Origin: Mycobacterium heidelbergense | GTDB lineage: Bacteria > Actinomycetota > Actinomycetes > Mycobacteriales > Mycobacteriaceae | Length of the DNA stretch: 64,000 bases | Assembly (NCBI RefSeq): GCF_010730745.1 | Contig: NZ_AP022615.1 | Location: forward strand, 806,001 to 870,000 | Direction: 5' to 3' | Part shown: piece by piece, positions 1 to 7,827 of the stretch | How positions within the stretch are numbered: the first letter of the stretch is position 1 | Layout of the letters: every line of letters starts with the position of its first letter | Made by a program: the position numbers and the translations under genes | The notes under the pieces: generated by a model | The model's input: the letters and a program-made list of their open reading frames with translations, nothing else | Told to the model about the DNA's origin: nothing | Databases searched by the model: none

Positions 1-27
1 ACCCAGCCATCGGACCGGGAGGACGCG

Positions 28-840
28 ATGAACCATCCACAGCCATCGGAGCGGATCGTGGTGGGCATCGACGGCTCGGACGCCGCGATCGACGCGGCCA
101 AGTGGGCGGTCGTCGAGGCCACCAGCCGCGATATTCCGCTTCGGGTGATCCACGCGATCCCCGAGCGCCGGCCGGCCGAAAACGCCGGCGACGAGAGCCT
201 GGACATCGAATACGGCGAGGCGGCGCTTCGGGTCGCCTACGCCGAACTCCATGCCACGGGCGAGCCGGTCAAGATCGAAACCGAGCTCGTGCAGGGCCCA
301 CCGGACACCGCCTTGATCAGGGAATCAGGCCGCGCGGCAATGATTTGCCTCGGTTCGGTTGGGATCGGGCCGGTCGCCCGCAAGGTCCTCAGCTCCACCG
401 CCGAGGGCGTCGCGAAGAATGCGCGTTGCCCGGTGGCCATCATCCGCGGCGTCCACCATGGCGACCGGCCACCCTCGGGATCGATCGCCGTCGTCGTCGA
501 CGATTCGGCCGGCAACGACACGGTGCTCGAGCACGGCTTCAGGGAAGCGCGACTTCGCCACGCACCGATCCTGGCGCTGGGAGCCTGGCGATGGGGTCTC
601 GGTGAAATCCCCTACGATCAGCTGAATCGTCGGCTCGGCCGGTGGGTGAACGAGCACCGCGAGGTGCACGTCCAGCCGGCCGCCGCCAGGCTGGGGGCCG
701 CCGAATTCCTGGCGAACACGCAGGAGCCCGTGCAACTCGCCGTGGTGGGCGATGCGGACGCCGGCGACGTCGCGCGGATGGTCGGTCCGCTTCATCCCCG
801 TTTCGGGCACACCGGGTGTTCGGTGCTCATCGCGCGCTAA
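28..840 (+). CDS. Universal stress protein, tandem USP domains
   Basis: 270-residue cytosolic stress protein of the two-domain mycobacterial USP family (Rv2005c/Rv2623/Rv3134c type). The first domain opens with VVGIDGSDAAIDAAKWAV and ends near residue 140 with NARCPVAIIRG, the usual last strand of a USP ATP-binding domain. The second domain is more degenerate and ends in SVLIAR. A purine-rich GGGAGGAC lies just before the ATG. The gene converges on another USP gene and their stop codons overlap by 4 bp. Family members bind ATP/AMP and influence growth under hypoxia. The second domain lacks a clean nucleotide-binding loop, so it may be structural. The promoter lies outside the window. Confidence 0.9.
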   Translation: MNHPQPSERIVVGIDGSDAAIDAAKWAVVEATSRDIPLRVIHAIPERRPAENAGDESLDIEYGEAALRVAYAELHATGEPVKIETELVQGPPDTALIRESGRAAMICLGSVGIGPVARKVLSSTAEGVAKNARCPVAIIRGVHHGDRPPSGSIAVVVDDSAGNDTVLEHGFREARLRHAPILALGAWRWGLGEIPYDQLNRRLGRWVNEHREVHVQPAAARLGAAEFLANTQEPVQLAVVGDADAGDVARMVGPLHPRFGHTGCSVLIAR

Positions 841-1718
841 CCACGAACGACGATCACCGGGACCCGCGCCGATTGGGCCACGGCGGAGCTGACCGAGCCC
901 AGGAGCATGCCGGGAAAGCCGCCGCGGCCACGGCTGCCCACCACGACGAGCTGAGCGCGTTCGGACTCCTTGAGCAGCCACTGGGAAGGCTTGTCGCAGA
1001 ACAGCAATCGCTCGACGTGCACGTCCGGGTACCGTTCCTGCCAGCCGGCGAGGCGTTCGGCCAGGACCTCGTGCCCCTGGCTCTCGCGGTCGCGCCAGTC
1101 CATCCCGAGGACCGGAAAGACCCCCACGTCGCTCCACACGTGTACCGCCACGAGCGTCACCCCTCGGCGTGCGGCTTCGTCGAACGCCAGGGCGGCCGCC
1201 GCCTCCGATGCCGGGGATCCGTCGATGCCCAGCACGACGGGCGCCCCCGGATCCGGACCCCCGCCGCCATCGGTATGGATGACCGCGACCGGACAGTGGG
1301 CATGGTGGACCAGGCCCGTCGTGACCGAGCCGAGCAGCAGGCGGCCCAACGCGCCGAGCCCCTGGCTGCCGGCGACGACCATCCAGGCGTCCTTTGACGC
1401 GTCAATCAATGCCGGCGCGACGGCCGAATAGGGTGTCAGGGCGCGTATCTCGGGCGTCTCGGAACCGGCAAGGGCGGCGGCGAGCGCCGCGCGGGCCCGA
1501 TCGATGACGCGCCGGCCGTCCTCTTTCTGCCACTCGGGCATGTCCGCGTACAGCTGACCCACCGGCCAGCCGACGACCACGGGCGGAATCGCATGCATCA
1601 GCGTGATGGGCAACCGGTGCATGACGGCCTCGCGGGCCGCCCACGCCACGGCGGCGTCCGATGCCGCCGACCCGTCGACGCAGACCAGGACCCCGTGTGT
1701 CGTTGTGGCTTCAGGCAT
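837..1718 (-). CDS. Universal stress protein, tandem USP domains
   Basis: 293-residue protein with two complete USP domains. Domain 1 begins GVLVCVDGSAASDAAVAWAA and ends HCPVAVIHTDGG. Domain 2 begins VVLGIDGSPASEAAAALAF and carries the ATP-loop pattern VVGSRGRGGFPGMLLGSVS, ending VPVIVVRG. Length and layout match the Rv2005c/Rv2026c group of DosR-regulated USPs. The ATG at 1718 is preferred over upstream in-frame codons because GGGAAGGG sits eight bases before it. The start overlaps the end of the GNAT gene by 8 bp, so the two are probably one operon. Likely role: ATP-dependent stress or dormancy signalling. Confidence 0.9.
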   Translation of the reverse strand: MPEATTTHGVLVCVDGSAASDAAVAWAAREAVMHRLPITLMHAIPPVVVGWPVGQLYADMPEWQKEDGRRVIDRARAALAAALAGSETPEIRALTPYSAVAPALIDASKDAWMVVAGSQGLGALGRLLLGSVTTGLVHHAHCPVAVIHTDGGGGPDPGAPVVLGIDGSPASEAAAALAFDEAARRGVTLVAVHVWSDVGVFPVLGMDWRDRESQGHEVLAERLAGWQERYPDVHVERLLFCDKPSQWLLKESERAQLVVVGSRGRGGFPGMLLGSVSSAVAQSARVPVIVVRG

Positions 1719-2286
1719 GTTGCCCTTCCCGCCGCGGGACGTCGGCGGTGCCGGTCGGTGCTTCCCGCAGAATCCCTGGCAGGTCGATCTCCACATGGCG
1801 AACCGACCCCTCCGGCAATCGCTCACAGCGCCAACCGAAGTCGGATATCACCTGGAGCATCAGGTGGTTTTCGGTCAAGACATCGGCGACGAATCGCCGT
1901 ATCCCGCGGGTTGCGGCGATCTGGGCGAGGTGTTCGAGCAGGGCCGTTCCCACGCCGATCGAATGGTCCTCGTGTGCAACGACGACCGCGATTTCGGCGG
2001 CGGTCGGGTCGGCGGTGACCGTGTAGCTCGCCACGCCGATGAGCCGATCCCCGTCGAACGCGCCCAGCGCGTACCGCCCGGGCCCGGGTCCGATCATCGT
2101 GCCGGCCAGCTGGTGCAGCCCCACCGCGCCCAGCGTGAAAAAGCGCAGGTAACGATCGCGGTCGCTGAGGTGTTGGTGAAGCGCGACAACGGCTTCGGCG
2201 TCGTCGGCGGTGAGGCGGCGCAGGGAGACGACGCGCCCGTCCAGCAACCGACACGTTGCCGCGTACCGCACCGGCGGACCGTCCAT
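1711..2286 (-). CDS. GNAT-family N-acetyltransferase
   Basis: 191-residue single-domain acetyltransferase. It has the acetyl-CoA pyrophosphate-binding motif as HSIGVGTALLEHLAQIAATRG (about residues 115-135), followed by the typical NHLMLQVISDFGWR region. The fold resembles the GNAT domain of the mycobacterial protein acetyltransferase Rv0998, but no cyclic-nucleotide-binding domain is attached, so cAMP control is not expected. The start at 2286 follows GAGGAGGG at normal spacing; an in-frame ATG at 2304 lacks such a site. It is first in an operon with the USP gene, behind a possible DosR box at 2359-2378. The substrate is unknown; a lysine on a metabolic enzyme such as an acyl-CoA synthetase is one possibility. 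Confidence 0.8.
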   Translation of the reverse strand: MDGPPVRYAATCRLLDGRVVSLRRLTADDAEAVVALHQHLSDRDRYLRFFTLGAVGLHQLAGTMIGPGPGRYALGAFDGDRLIGVASYTVTADPTAAEIAVVVAHEDHSIGVGTALLEHLAQIAATRGIRRFVADVLTENHLMLQVISDFGWRCERLPEGSVRHVEIDLPGILREAPTGTADVPRREGQHA

Positions 2287-2358
2287 CACCCTCCTCGATG
2301 CCATCCCGACCCGGCCATTCGGCCTGCGGAAGACGTTATCCCGGCCGCCGGCGACGCG

Positions 2359-2378
2359 GGAGGGCCGTTGGGCCTTGC
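2359..2378. promoter_or_regulatory. DosR-box-like palindrome
   Basis: The core GGGCCGTTGGGCC lies about 75 bp upstream of the GNAT start. It matches the two G/C-rich half-sites and central W pair of the mycobacterial DosR consensus (TTSGGGACTWWAGTCCCSAA) at about half of the positions. It shares its core with the second box at 11246-11265. It is weaker than the sites at 10031 and 18198. Confidence 0.45.
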
Positions 2379-2411
2379 GCCCGCGCCACTGGTCCCACCC
2401 GGGTCACGGCG

Positions 2412-4157
2412 TCAGCGATCGGTCAGCGGGGCGGTCCAGTGCACCCGGGTGCCGCCCTCCGGTGGAGTGGTGATCTCGCAGGTGCCGCCGAGTTGTTCGG
2501 CGCGGTGTTTCATGTTGGCCAGGCCGCTGGTGCGCGGATTGTCGGCGGGAATGCCGCGGCCGTTGTCGCTGACGTCGAGGGTGAACATGTCGGCGACGCT
2601 GACCTCGACGGTCAGCCGCGACGCCCCGGAGTGGCGAACGGCGTTGCTGACGGCCTCCGCGGTGACCGCCTCGGCGTGCTCGGCGAGTTCCCCGTCGACG
2701 GCGGTCATCGGCCCGTGCGTGCGGATCGTCGTCACGATGTCGCGGTTTTCGGTCAGGTCGGCGATGATCCGTTGAATCCGCTGTCGAAAGTCGAGATCCC
2801 TCCCCAAGGGGGATTTGAGCTGGAAGATGGTCGCCCGGATCTCTTCGATGATGGTTTGGAGATCATCGAGCGTGCGGTTGAGCCGGTCGGCGACCTCCGG
2901 CGAACGCGCCCTGGCCAGCGTGCCCTGCAGGTCCATGCCGGCGGCGAACAGCCTCTGGATGACATGGTCGTGCAAGTCGTGCGCTATGCGCTCGCGCTCG
3001 GCGAGGATGGTCAGCCGGCGCGCGTCCTCCCGGGCGGACGCCAGCACGAGCGCCATCGCGGCGTGCGTGGCGAAATCGCTCACCAGGTCGAGATAGCTCT
3101 CGTCGAAGGGCGGTTGGTCAGCGCCGCGCGCGATCGCGATCACGCCGGCGACCCGATCGTGGGCGCGCAGCGGCATGACGATGGCCGGGCGCTGCCCGAC
3201 GTCGGTGAACGCCTGAATCGGGTACTTCAGCAACTCGGTGATTAGCGGTTTGCCAGAACGGAAGACGGCGCCACTGGTGGAACCGTCGACCGGGACTCTC
3301 CGACCGATCACCTCGGAGGCATAGACCCCCACCGCCGCGGACACCACCAGCGTGTCGATCTCGTCATCGGGCAGCTCGGGGTCGGCCGGAACGAGCACGA
3401 TCGCCTGTTCGGCGTCGGTCACGGCCCGCGCGCGTTCGGCGATCAGCTCGAGCGGCCGCACGTGCGGCCCGGCGCTGGACAGCAGGGCGGTGGTGATTTC
3501 ACGGCTGGCCTCCATCCATTTCACCGACGTCCGCTCGCGCTCGAAGAGTTGCGCGTTGTCGATGGCGACCGCCGCCGCGAACGCCAGCGCGCGAGCGGCA
3601 ACCTCGTCGGATTCGGAGAACGCCAGGGCGGGATCGTCGTGGGTGAGATAAAGGTTGCCGAACACCGTCCCACGAATGGTGATCGGCACCGCGAGAAAGG
3701 CCCGCATGGGGGGGTGGTGCTCGGGAAATCCGACGGCGGCCGGGTGCGCGGTCAGGTCGTCCATGCGCAGGGCCGGCGTGTCGAGGAGCGACAGGCTCAG
3801 CACCCCCTTGCCGACCGGTAGGTGCCCGATGAGCCGGGCCGTGTCCTCGTCGATTCCCTGGTGAACAAATCGGAGCAGGTCACCCTCGGGATCGCGAACG
3901 GCCAGGGCGCCGTAGGGGGCGGAGGTCAATTCCCTGGCCGCGGCGATGATCCGGCGCAGCGTCGTGTCGAGGTCGAGGTGCGCGCCGATCTCGACGATCA
4001 CCCGGAGCAATTGCTCCATCTGGTCGCGCGCCGCCAGCAGCTCGTCGAGCTGCTCATGCATCCGGTTAACGAGTCCACGCCGGCCGAGCCCAGCAAACGC
4101 CGAGCCGCTTTCGTCGCTGGCCACCCGACCCGATACCTCCACGAGGCTTTCAGTCAT
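2412..4157 (-). CDS. dosS: Haem GAF sensor histidine kinase DosS (DevS)
   Basis: 581-residue sensor kinase, close to the 578 residues of M. tuberculosis DosS. Layout: GAF-A about 60-205, GAF-B about 225-375, HisKA_3 dimerisation domain about 380-450, HATPase about 485-581. GAF-A contains HHPPM at 147-151, where DosS/DosT place the proximal haem histidine, so O2/NO/CO sensing is expected. The phosphoacceptor is His393 in AHDLHDHVIQRLF. N-box EAVSNAVRHS and G-box DNGRGIP are intact. ATG 4157 is chosen because the 39-codon upstream extension has no counterpart in the family. It follows dosR by 142 bp on the same strand and should phosphorylate DosR at Asp54. Confidence 0.95.
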   Translation of the reverse strand: MTESLVEVSGRVASDESGSAFAGLGRRGLVNRMHEQLDELLAARDQMEQLLRVIVEIGAHLDLDTTLRRIIAAARELTSAPYGALAVRDPEGDLLRFVHQGIDEDTARLIGHLPVGKGVLSLSLLDTPALRMDDLTAHPAAVGFPEHHPPMRAFLAVPITIRGTVFGNLYLTHDDPALAFSESDEVAARALAFAAAVAIDNAQLFERERTSVKWMEASREITTALLSSAGPHVRPLELIAERARAVTDAEQAIVLVPADPELPDDEIDTLVVSAAVGVYASEVIGRRVPVDGSTSGAVFRSGKPLITELLKYPIQAFTDVGQRPAIVMPLRAHDRVAGVIAIARGADQPPFDESYLDLVSDFATHAAMALVLASAREDARRLTILAERERIAHDLHDHVIQRLFAAGMDLQGTLARARSPEVADRLNRTLDDLQTIIEEIRATIFQLKSPLGRDLDFRQRIQRIIADLTENRDIVTTIRTHGPMTAVDGELAEHAEAVTAEAVSNAVRHSGASRLTVEVSVADMFTLDVSDNGRGIPADNPRTSGLANMKHRAEQLGGTCEITTPPEGGTRVHWTAPLTDR

Positions 4158-4299
4158 GTGGCGCCCTGCGTCGGGCGAGACGCGGGTGCCTGCGGCCAGC
4201 TTAAACCCATTTCGCCGGGCGCCCAAGGTCGCCGTCCCGCTCGGCCCAGCTAACGGGCCGGCCCCGACCAGCAAAACGGGACCGGGTGGTGTGGGCGGT

Positions 4300-4974
4300 C
4301 TATCCGCGCGCGGCCGGCCAGTCCGGGCCGGCGACCTGGCCGGGCCGTTGATCCAGTTTGGAGGCGAACACGGCCGCCTGCGTCCGCCGTTCCATGCCCA
4401 GCTTGGCCAGCAACCGCGACACGTAGTTCTTCACCGTTTTCTCGGCGAGAAACATTCGGGCGGCGATCTGCCTGTTGGTCAGGCCCTCGCTGAGCAGCCC
4501 GAGCAGGGTTCGCTCCTGATCGGTCAGCCCGGACAACGGGTCCTCGCGTTCGGCCGTGCCGCGAAGCTTTGCCATCAGGGCGGCGGCGGCCCGGTTGTCC
4601 AGCAGCGATTTACCGGCGCCGACCTCTTTGATCGCATGGGCCAGCTCCATGCCCTTGATGTCTTTGACCACGTAGCCGCTGGCGCCGGCCAGAATCGCCT
4701 CGAGCATCGCTTCGTCGGAGGTGAACGACGTCAACATCAGGCACCGCAGGTCGGGATGATCGGAGACCAGGTCGCGGCACAATTCGATCCCGTTCCCATC
4801 GGGCAGGCGCACGTCGAGGACGGCGACGTCGGGCCGCAACGCCGGTATCCGCGCTTTCGCCTCGGAGATGGAGCCGGCTTCCCCGACGATTTCCAGTTCG
4901 GGGTCCGATGCGAGGAGATCGGCGAGGCCGCGTCGCACCACCTCATGGTCATCGACGAGGAAAACCTTGACCAT
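4300..4974 (-). CDS. dosR: Hypoxia response regulator DosR (DevR)
   Basis: 224-residue NarL/LuxR-type response regulator. The receiver domain starts VKVFLVDDHEVVRRGL and has phosphoacceptor Asp54 (AVLDVRLPDG), Thr82 (LMLTSF) and Lys104 (YVVKDI), all at M. tuberculosis DosR numbering. The C-terminal HTH has LSEGLTNRQIAARMFLAEKTVKNYVSRLL, which reads G/C-rich DosR boxes. The open frame extends to 5598, but the ATG at 4974 gives the family length and is preceded by GGAAGGGC. It is the third gene of a USP-USP-dosR-dosS series. It is the presumed activator of most genes in the first 26 kb of this window. Confidence 0.96.
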   Translation of the reverse strand: MVKVFLVDDHEVVRRGLADLLASDPELEIVGEAGSISEAKARIPALRPDVAVLDVRLPDGNGIELCRDLVSDHPDLRCLMLTSFTSDEAMLEAILAGASGYVVKDIKGMELAHAIKEVGAGKSLLDNRAAAALMAKLRGTAEREDPLSGLTDQERTLLGLLSEGLTNRQIAARMFLAEKTVKNYVSRLLAKLGMERRTQAAVFASKLDQRPGQVAGPDWPAARG

Positions 4975-5057
4975 TACGGGCCCTTCCTGCCGGGCGTGCG
5001 AGGCAAGAGTCATTGGACGACCGCCCCAATATCCCATATTTTCCGCCTTGCCCAAAC

Positions 5058-5918
5058 TCATAAATGTCGTTGATTGACGATCAACAGTGAGCAGTCGGCG
5101 TCCTGCAGTATCGCGCTGCCGGCGGGTCCGACGAGTTCGCTCACGTGCTGGCGGTCGTGGGCGCCGACGATCACCAGACCCACCGACCGGTGCTGGTAAG
5201 CCAGGTACTCCAGCAGGCTGCCGCGCACCGCCGTCGACTCCACCCGCAGCTGCGGATGGTGTCGCTTCCAGCGGGCCAGCCGGCGGTCCAGGTCGGCGAG
5301 GGCCCCGCGGTCGCCCTCGCTGTCCGCCGCTCCCCTCCCGCCCGGCGGGGTCGGGCGGCAGACGATCACCTGCAGGGCGGCGTCGCGCACCCCGGCCTCC
5401 TCGATGGCGGCGCCCAGCAACACGCCGTTGTCGGGAAACCCGTCCACCTCGACGAGGATCCGGCCCGCCGGCCGGTGCGGCGGGCCGTCGCGGGCCCGGA
5501 CGATCGCCACGGGGCACCGCGCCGAGGTGGCCAGGGCCGCGGCGGTGGAACCCACCCGACCCGGCCGGAAATGACGTAACCCGACCGCGCCCACGCACAC
5601 CATGGCCGCCGACGCCGACGCGCTGACCAACGATGCGGTCGCGGGCCCGTAAGCGATCTCGGTTTCTATTTTCACCGGCCTGCCCACGGCCTCAATGGCC
5701 ATGCGGGCGTGGCCAATTGCGGTGTTCGCGGTGACCGGCCCGCCCGCCGCGTCATCGCGCCCGGTTTCCCGGTTGTCGTCCGGCTCGACCGCGCACACGA
5801 GACGGAGGGGGGCGTCACGACCGATCGCCTCGTCGACCGCCCAGACCGCCGCCCGGGTCGCCGCCTTGGAGCCATCGACACCGACGACGACCGGCCGGGG
5901 CGTGGCTGACTCTTTCAT
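5058..5918 (-). CDS. Universal stress protein upstream of dosR (Rv3134c-like)
   Basis: 286-residue two-domain USP that occupies the position of Rv3134c, which is cotranscribed with devR-devS in M. tuberculosis. Domain 1 begins RPVVVGVDGSKAATRAAVWAVDEA and closes with ARCPVAIVRARDG. Domain 2 closes with DADCSLLIVNQRHL. The start at 5918 aligns with the family N-terminus; the longer frame to 6059 overlaps the upstream gene and is rejected. It begins 16 bp after the stop of the preceding USP gene and ends 83 bp before dosR. It should be carried on the same autoregulated transcript, and the short gap before dosR may hold a second promoter. Confidence 0.9.
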   Translation of the reverse strand: MKESATPRPVVVGVDGSKAATRAAVWAVDEAIGRDAPLRLVCAVEPDDNRETGRDDAAGGPVTANTAIGHARMAIEAVGRPVKIETEIAYGPATASLVSASASAAMVCVGAVGLRHFRPGRVGSTAAALATSARCPVAIVRARDGPPHRPAGRILVEVDGFPDNGVLLGAAIEEAGVRDAALQVIVCRPTPPGGRGAADSEGDRGALADLDRRLARWKRHHPQLRVESTAVRGSLLEYLAYQHRSVGLVIVGAHDRQHVSELVGPAGSAILQDADCSLLIVNQRHL

Positions 5919-5934
5919 CGGTGCGCCTTCGGCT

Positions 5935-6705
5935 TTAGTGGCGGACCACCAGCACCGAGCAGTCCGGGAAGCCAACGATCGGATGGCAATTCGGCGTGGC
6001 AAGCCCGGCCATCTCCTCGGCGTCCGCGCTGCCGACGACGGCCAGTTCGATCGCGCCACCCTGCTTGTCGCCCGACGTCACCCCGGTGCCCGCGGCAACC
6101 GTCTGCACCCGCACGTCCGGATAACGCCGGACCCAGCTGTTCAATCGCCGATCGATCTGCCGCACGGTGGCGTGGCGCCGCCGTCCCTCCTCCATGGCGT
6201 GCCGCACAACGTCGTCGTTGTCCGGCTCGTCGTTGAGCACGACGGCGATCACACCGAGGTCCGTCGGCGATCCGTCGGGATTGGTGCGGATGATCGCAAC
6301 CGGACACGGCGCGTGAGCCACCAACGCCGCGGCGGTCGGACCCAACAGCCCGTCGCAGGCCCACCCCCGCCGGGCGGTGCCCACGCAGACCAGAGCCGCG
6401 TCCTGCGATTCGTTGGTCAGCACTTGCGCGGGATCCCCCGAGAGGACGGCCGTTTCGACCTCGACCGGCTTTCCCACGCTCTGCACGGCGCAGTCGGCCT
6501 GGGACAGCGCGATCTCGGCGCGTTCGAGCTCCCACTCCGAGGTGGGCGCCGACGCGGTGTGCGCGCCCGGGCGCGGGATGACATAGATGAGGCGAAGGGG
6601 CATCTGCCGGCTCAGCGCCTCGTCGACCGCCCACTTGGCGGCGTTCACCGCGGCGCGCGAGCCGTTGATACCCACGATCACCGACTTCGCGTCCAGCTGG
6701 TTCAT
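5935..6705 (-). CDS. Universal stress protein, first gene of the dosRS operon
   Basis: 256-residue two-domain USP. It begins SVIVGINGSRAAVNAAKWAV and the first domain ends APCPVAIIRTN. The second domain ends SVLVVRH and is short, like that of the protein at 28-840, which it resembles in sequence. GGAGC precedes the ATG at 6705. A DosR-box-like palindrome lies 60-80 bp upstream (6765-6784), making this the likely first gene of a transcript reading USP-USP-dosR-dosS. Such an arrangement would give positive autoregulation. Its specific biochemical role is unknown beyond the nucleotide binding expected of the family. Confidence 0.88.
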   Translation of the reverse strand: MNQLDAKSVIVGINGSRAAVNAAKWAVDEALSRQMPLRLIYVIPRPGAHTASAPTSEWELERAEIALSQADCAVQSVGKPVEVETAVLSGDPAQVLTNESQDAALVCVGTARRGWACDGLLGPTAAALVAHAPCPVAIIRTNPDGSPTDLGVIAVVLNDEPDNDDVVRHAMEEGRRRHATVRQIDRRLNSWVRRYPDVRVQTVAAGTGVTSGDKQGGAIELAVVGSADAEEMAGLATPNCHPIVGFPDCSVLVVRH

Positions 6706-6764
6706 GTCGGCTCCTGACTCGTTCGATCGCTCGATGTCAGGCTATTGCGCCGGCGCGGTTGGCG

Positions 6765-6784
6765 GAGGGGTCGTTAGGCCTCAT
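6765..6784. promoter_or_regulatory. DosR box upstream of the USP-USP-dosR-dosS operon
   Basis: The palindrome GAGGGGTCGTTAGGCCTCAT matches the DosR consensus at the GGG, the central TTAG and the distal CC. It lies 60-80 bp upstream of the USP start at 6705, the usual distance for DosR activation, and on the strand of the dosRS operon. This is consistent with autoactivation. Confidence 0.6.
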
Positions 6785-6824
6785 CTGGGAAGCCGTTCGT
6801 CCCCAAGCGGCGATCCGGGTGCTT

Positions 6825-7802
6825 TCAGGGGCGGGGAACGTCGCAGGGTTCCGCGGATCGGGCGAACAACCTTTCCACGTCCGCGCGCTCGCAGGCGGCC
6901 GTTCCCGGCGTCATCAGCATCGCCGCGCCCGCGGCGATGCCCAACCGAACCGATTTGGAAAGCGGCCAGCCGCGACCGAGCCCGACGGTGATGGCGGCGA
7001 CCATCGCGTCACCCGCCCCCACCCCGCTCCCGCCCGCCATCGGAATTGCCGAAAAGCGCTGGCTCGCACGCCGTGTCGTAAGCAGCGCGCCATGGGATCC
7101 CAAGGACACCAGCACCACGTGCGCGCGGCCGCTGTCCACGAGTTGGTGTGCGGCGGCGATTTGGTCGGCTTCGGTGGCCAGCGACCGTCCGACGCATTCC
7201 CGCAGTTCTCGCACGCTGGCCTTGAGGAGGAACACCCCCGAGGACACGTGCTGCAGGCCGCCGCCGGAGGTGTCCAGGATGAGTCGGGCGCCCCGGTGCC
7301 GGCAGATGTCGGCCACCCGCTGGTAGAAGTCGGCGGTTACGCCGGGCGGCAGGCTGCCACTGGCCACCACGAATTCGGCCGATTCCGTTGCCGCCCGTAG
7401 CTGCTCGAGGCAGTGCGCCTGTTCGCGGACGGTCAGCCGCGGCCCCGGCAGGACGAACCGGTACTGCTGGCCGCTGCTGGTTTCGTTGACGGTGAGGCTC
7501 TCGCGCGTCGACGCGGCGATCGGGACTTTCCGGAACGGCACGCCCGCATCGCCGAGAAGGCTCACGAGAAGATCCCCGGTCGGCCCGCCGGCGGGAAACA
7601 CCGCCACGACCGACGCACCGAGCACGCGCGCGACGCGAGCGACGTTGATGCCACCGCCACCCGGGTCGTAACGCGTTGTCTGGCAACGCAATTTTTCGGT
7701 CGGCCGCACGAGGTCGACGCTCGTCGTGATGTCAAGCGCCGGGTTCATCGTCAGCGTGGCGATCTGCGCTTGGCCGGGAGCCGGCTCGGCTGGCGTCCGC
7801 AT
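6825..7802 (-). CDS. pfkB: Phosphofructokinase B, PfkB/ribokinase family
   Basis: 325-residue sugar kinase of the PfkB family, the counterpart of DosR-regulated Rv2029c. It starts IATLTMNPALDITTSV, the substrate-binding strand of the PfkB/FruK group, and has GGGGINVARVA at about 47-57. It ends with the PfkB signature GGSGVGAGDAMVAAIT, whose Asp is the catalytic base. Expected reaction: ATP-dependent phosphorylation of fructose 6-phosphate or tagatose 6-phosphate in the cytosol. It begins 25 bp after the phosphoribosyltransferase-esterase gene, the same order as Rv2030c-Rv2029c, so both probably share the DosR box at 10031. Confidence 0.9.
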   Translation of the reverse strand: MRTPAEPAPGQAQIATLTMNPALDITTSVDLVRPTEKLRCQTTRYDPGGGGINVARVARVLGASVVAVFPAGGPTGDLLVSLLGDAGVPFRKVPIAASTRESLTVNETSSGQQYRFVLPGPRLTVREQAHCLEQLRAATESAEFVVASGSLPPGVTADFYQRVADICRHRGARLILDTSGGGLQHVSSGVFLLKASVRELRECVGRSLATEADQIAAAHQLVDSGRAHVVLVSLGSHGALLTTRRASQRFSAIPMAGGSGVGAGDAMVAAITVGLGRGWPLSKSVRLGIAAGAAMLMTPGTAACERADVERLFARSAEPCDVPRP

Positions 7803-7827
7803 GCTTCTCGTGGCCCCGCGTCCGCGG

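Noticed and set aside
28..6705. Four USP genes as a recent tandem amplification
   Set aside because: The four proteins differ in length and second-domain quality, and one pair is convergent, so they look like old paralogues rather than a recent duplication.
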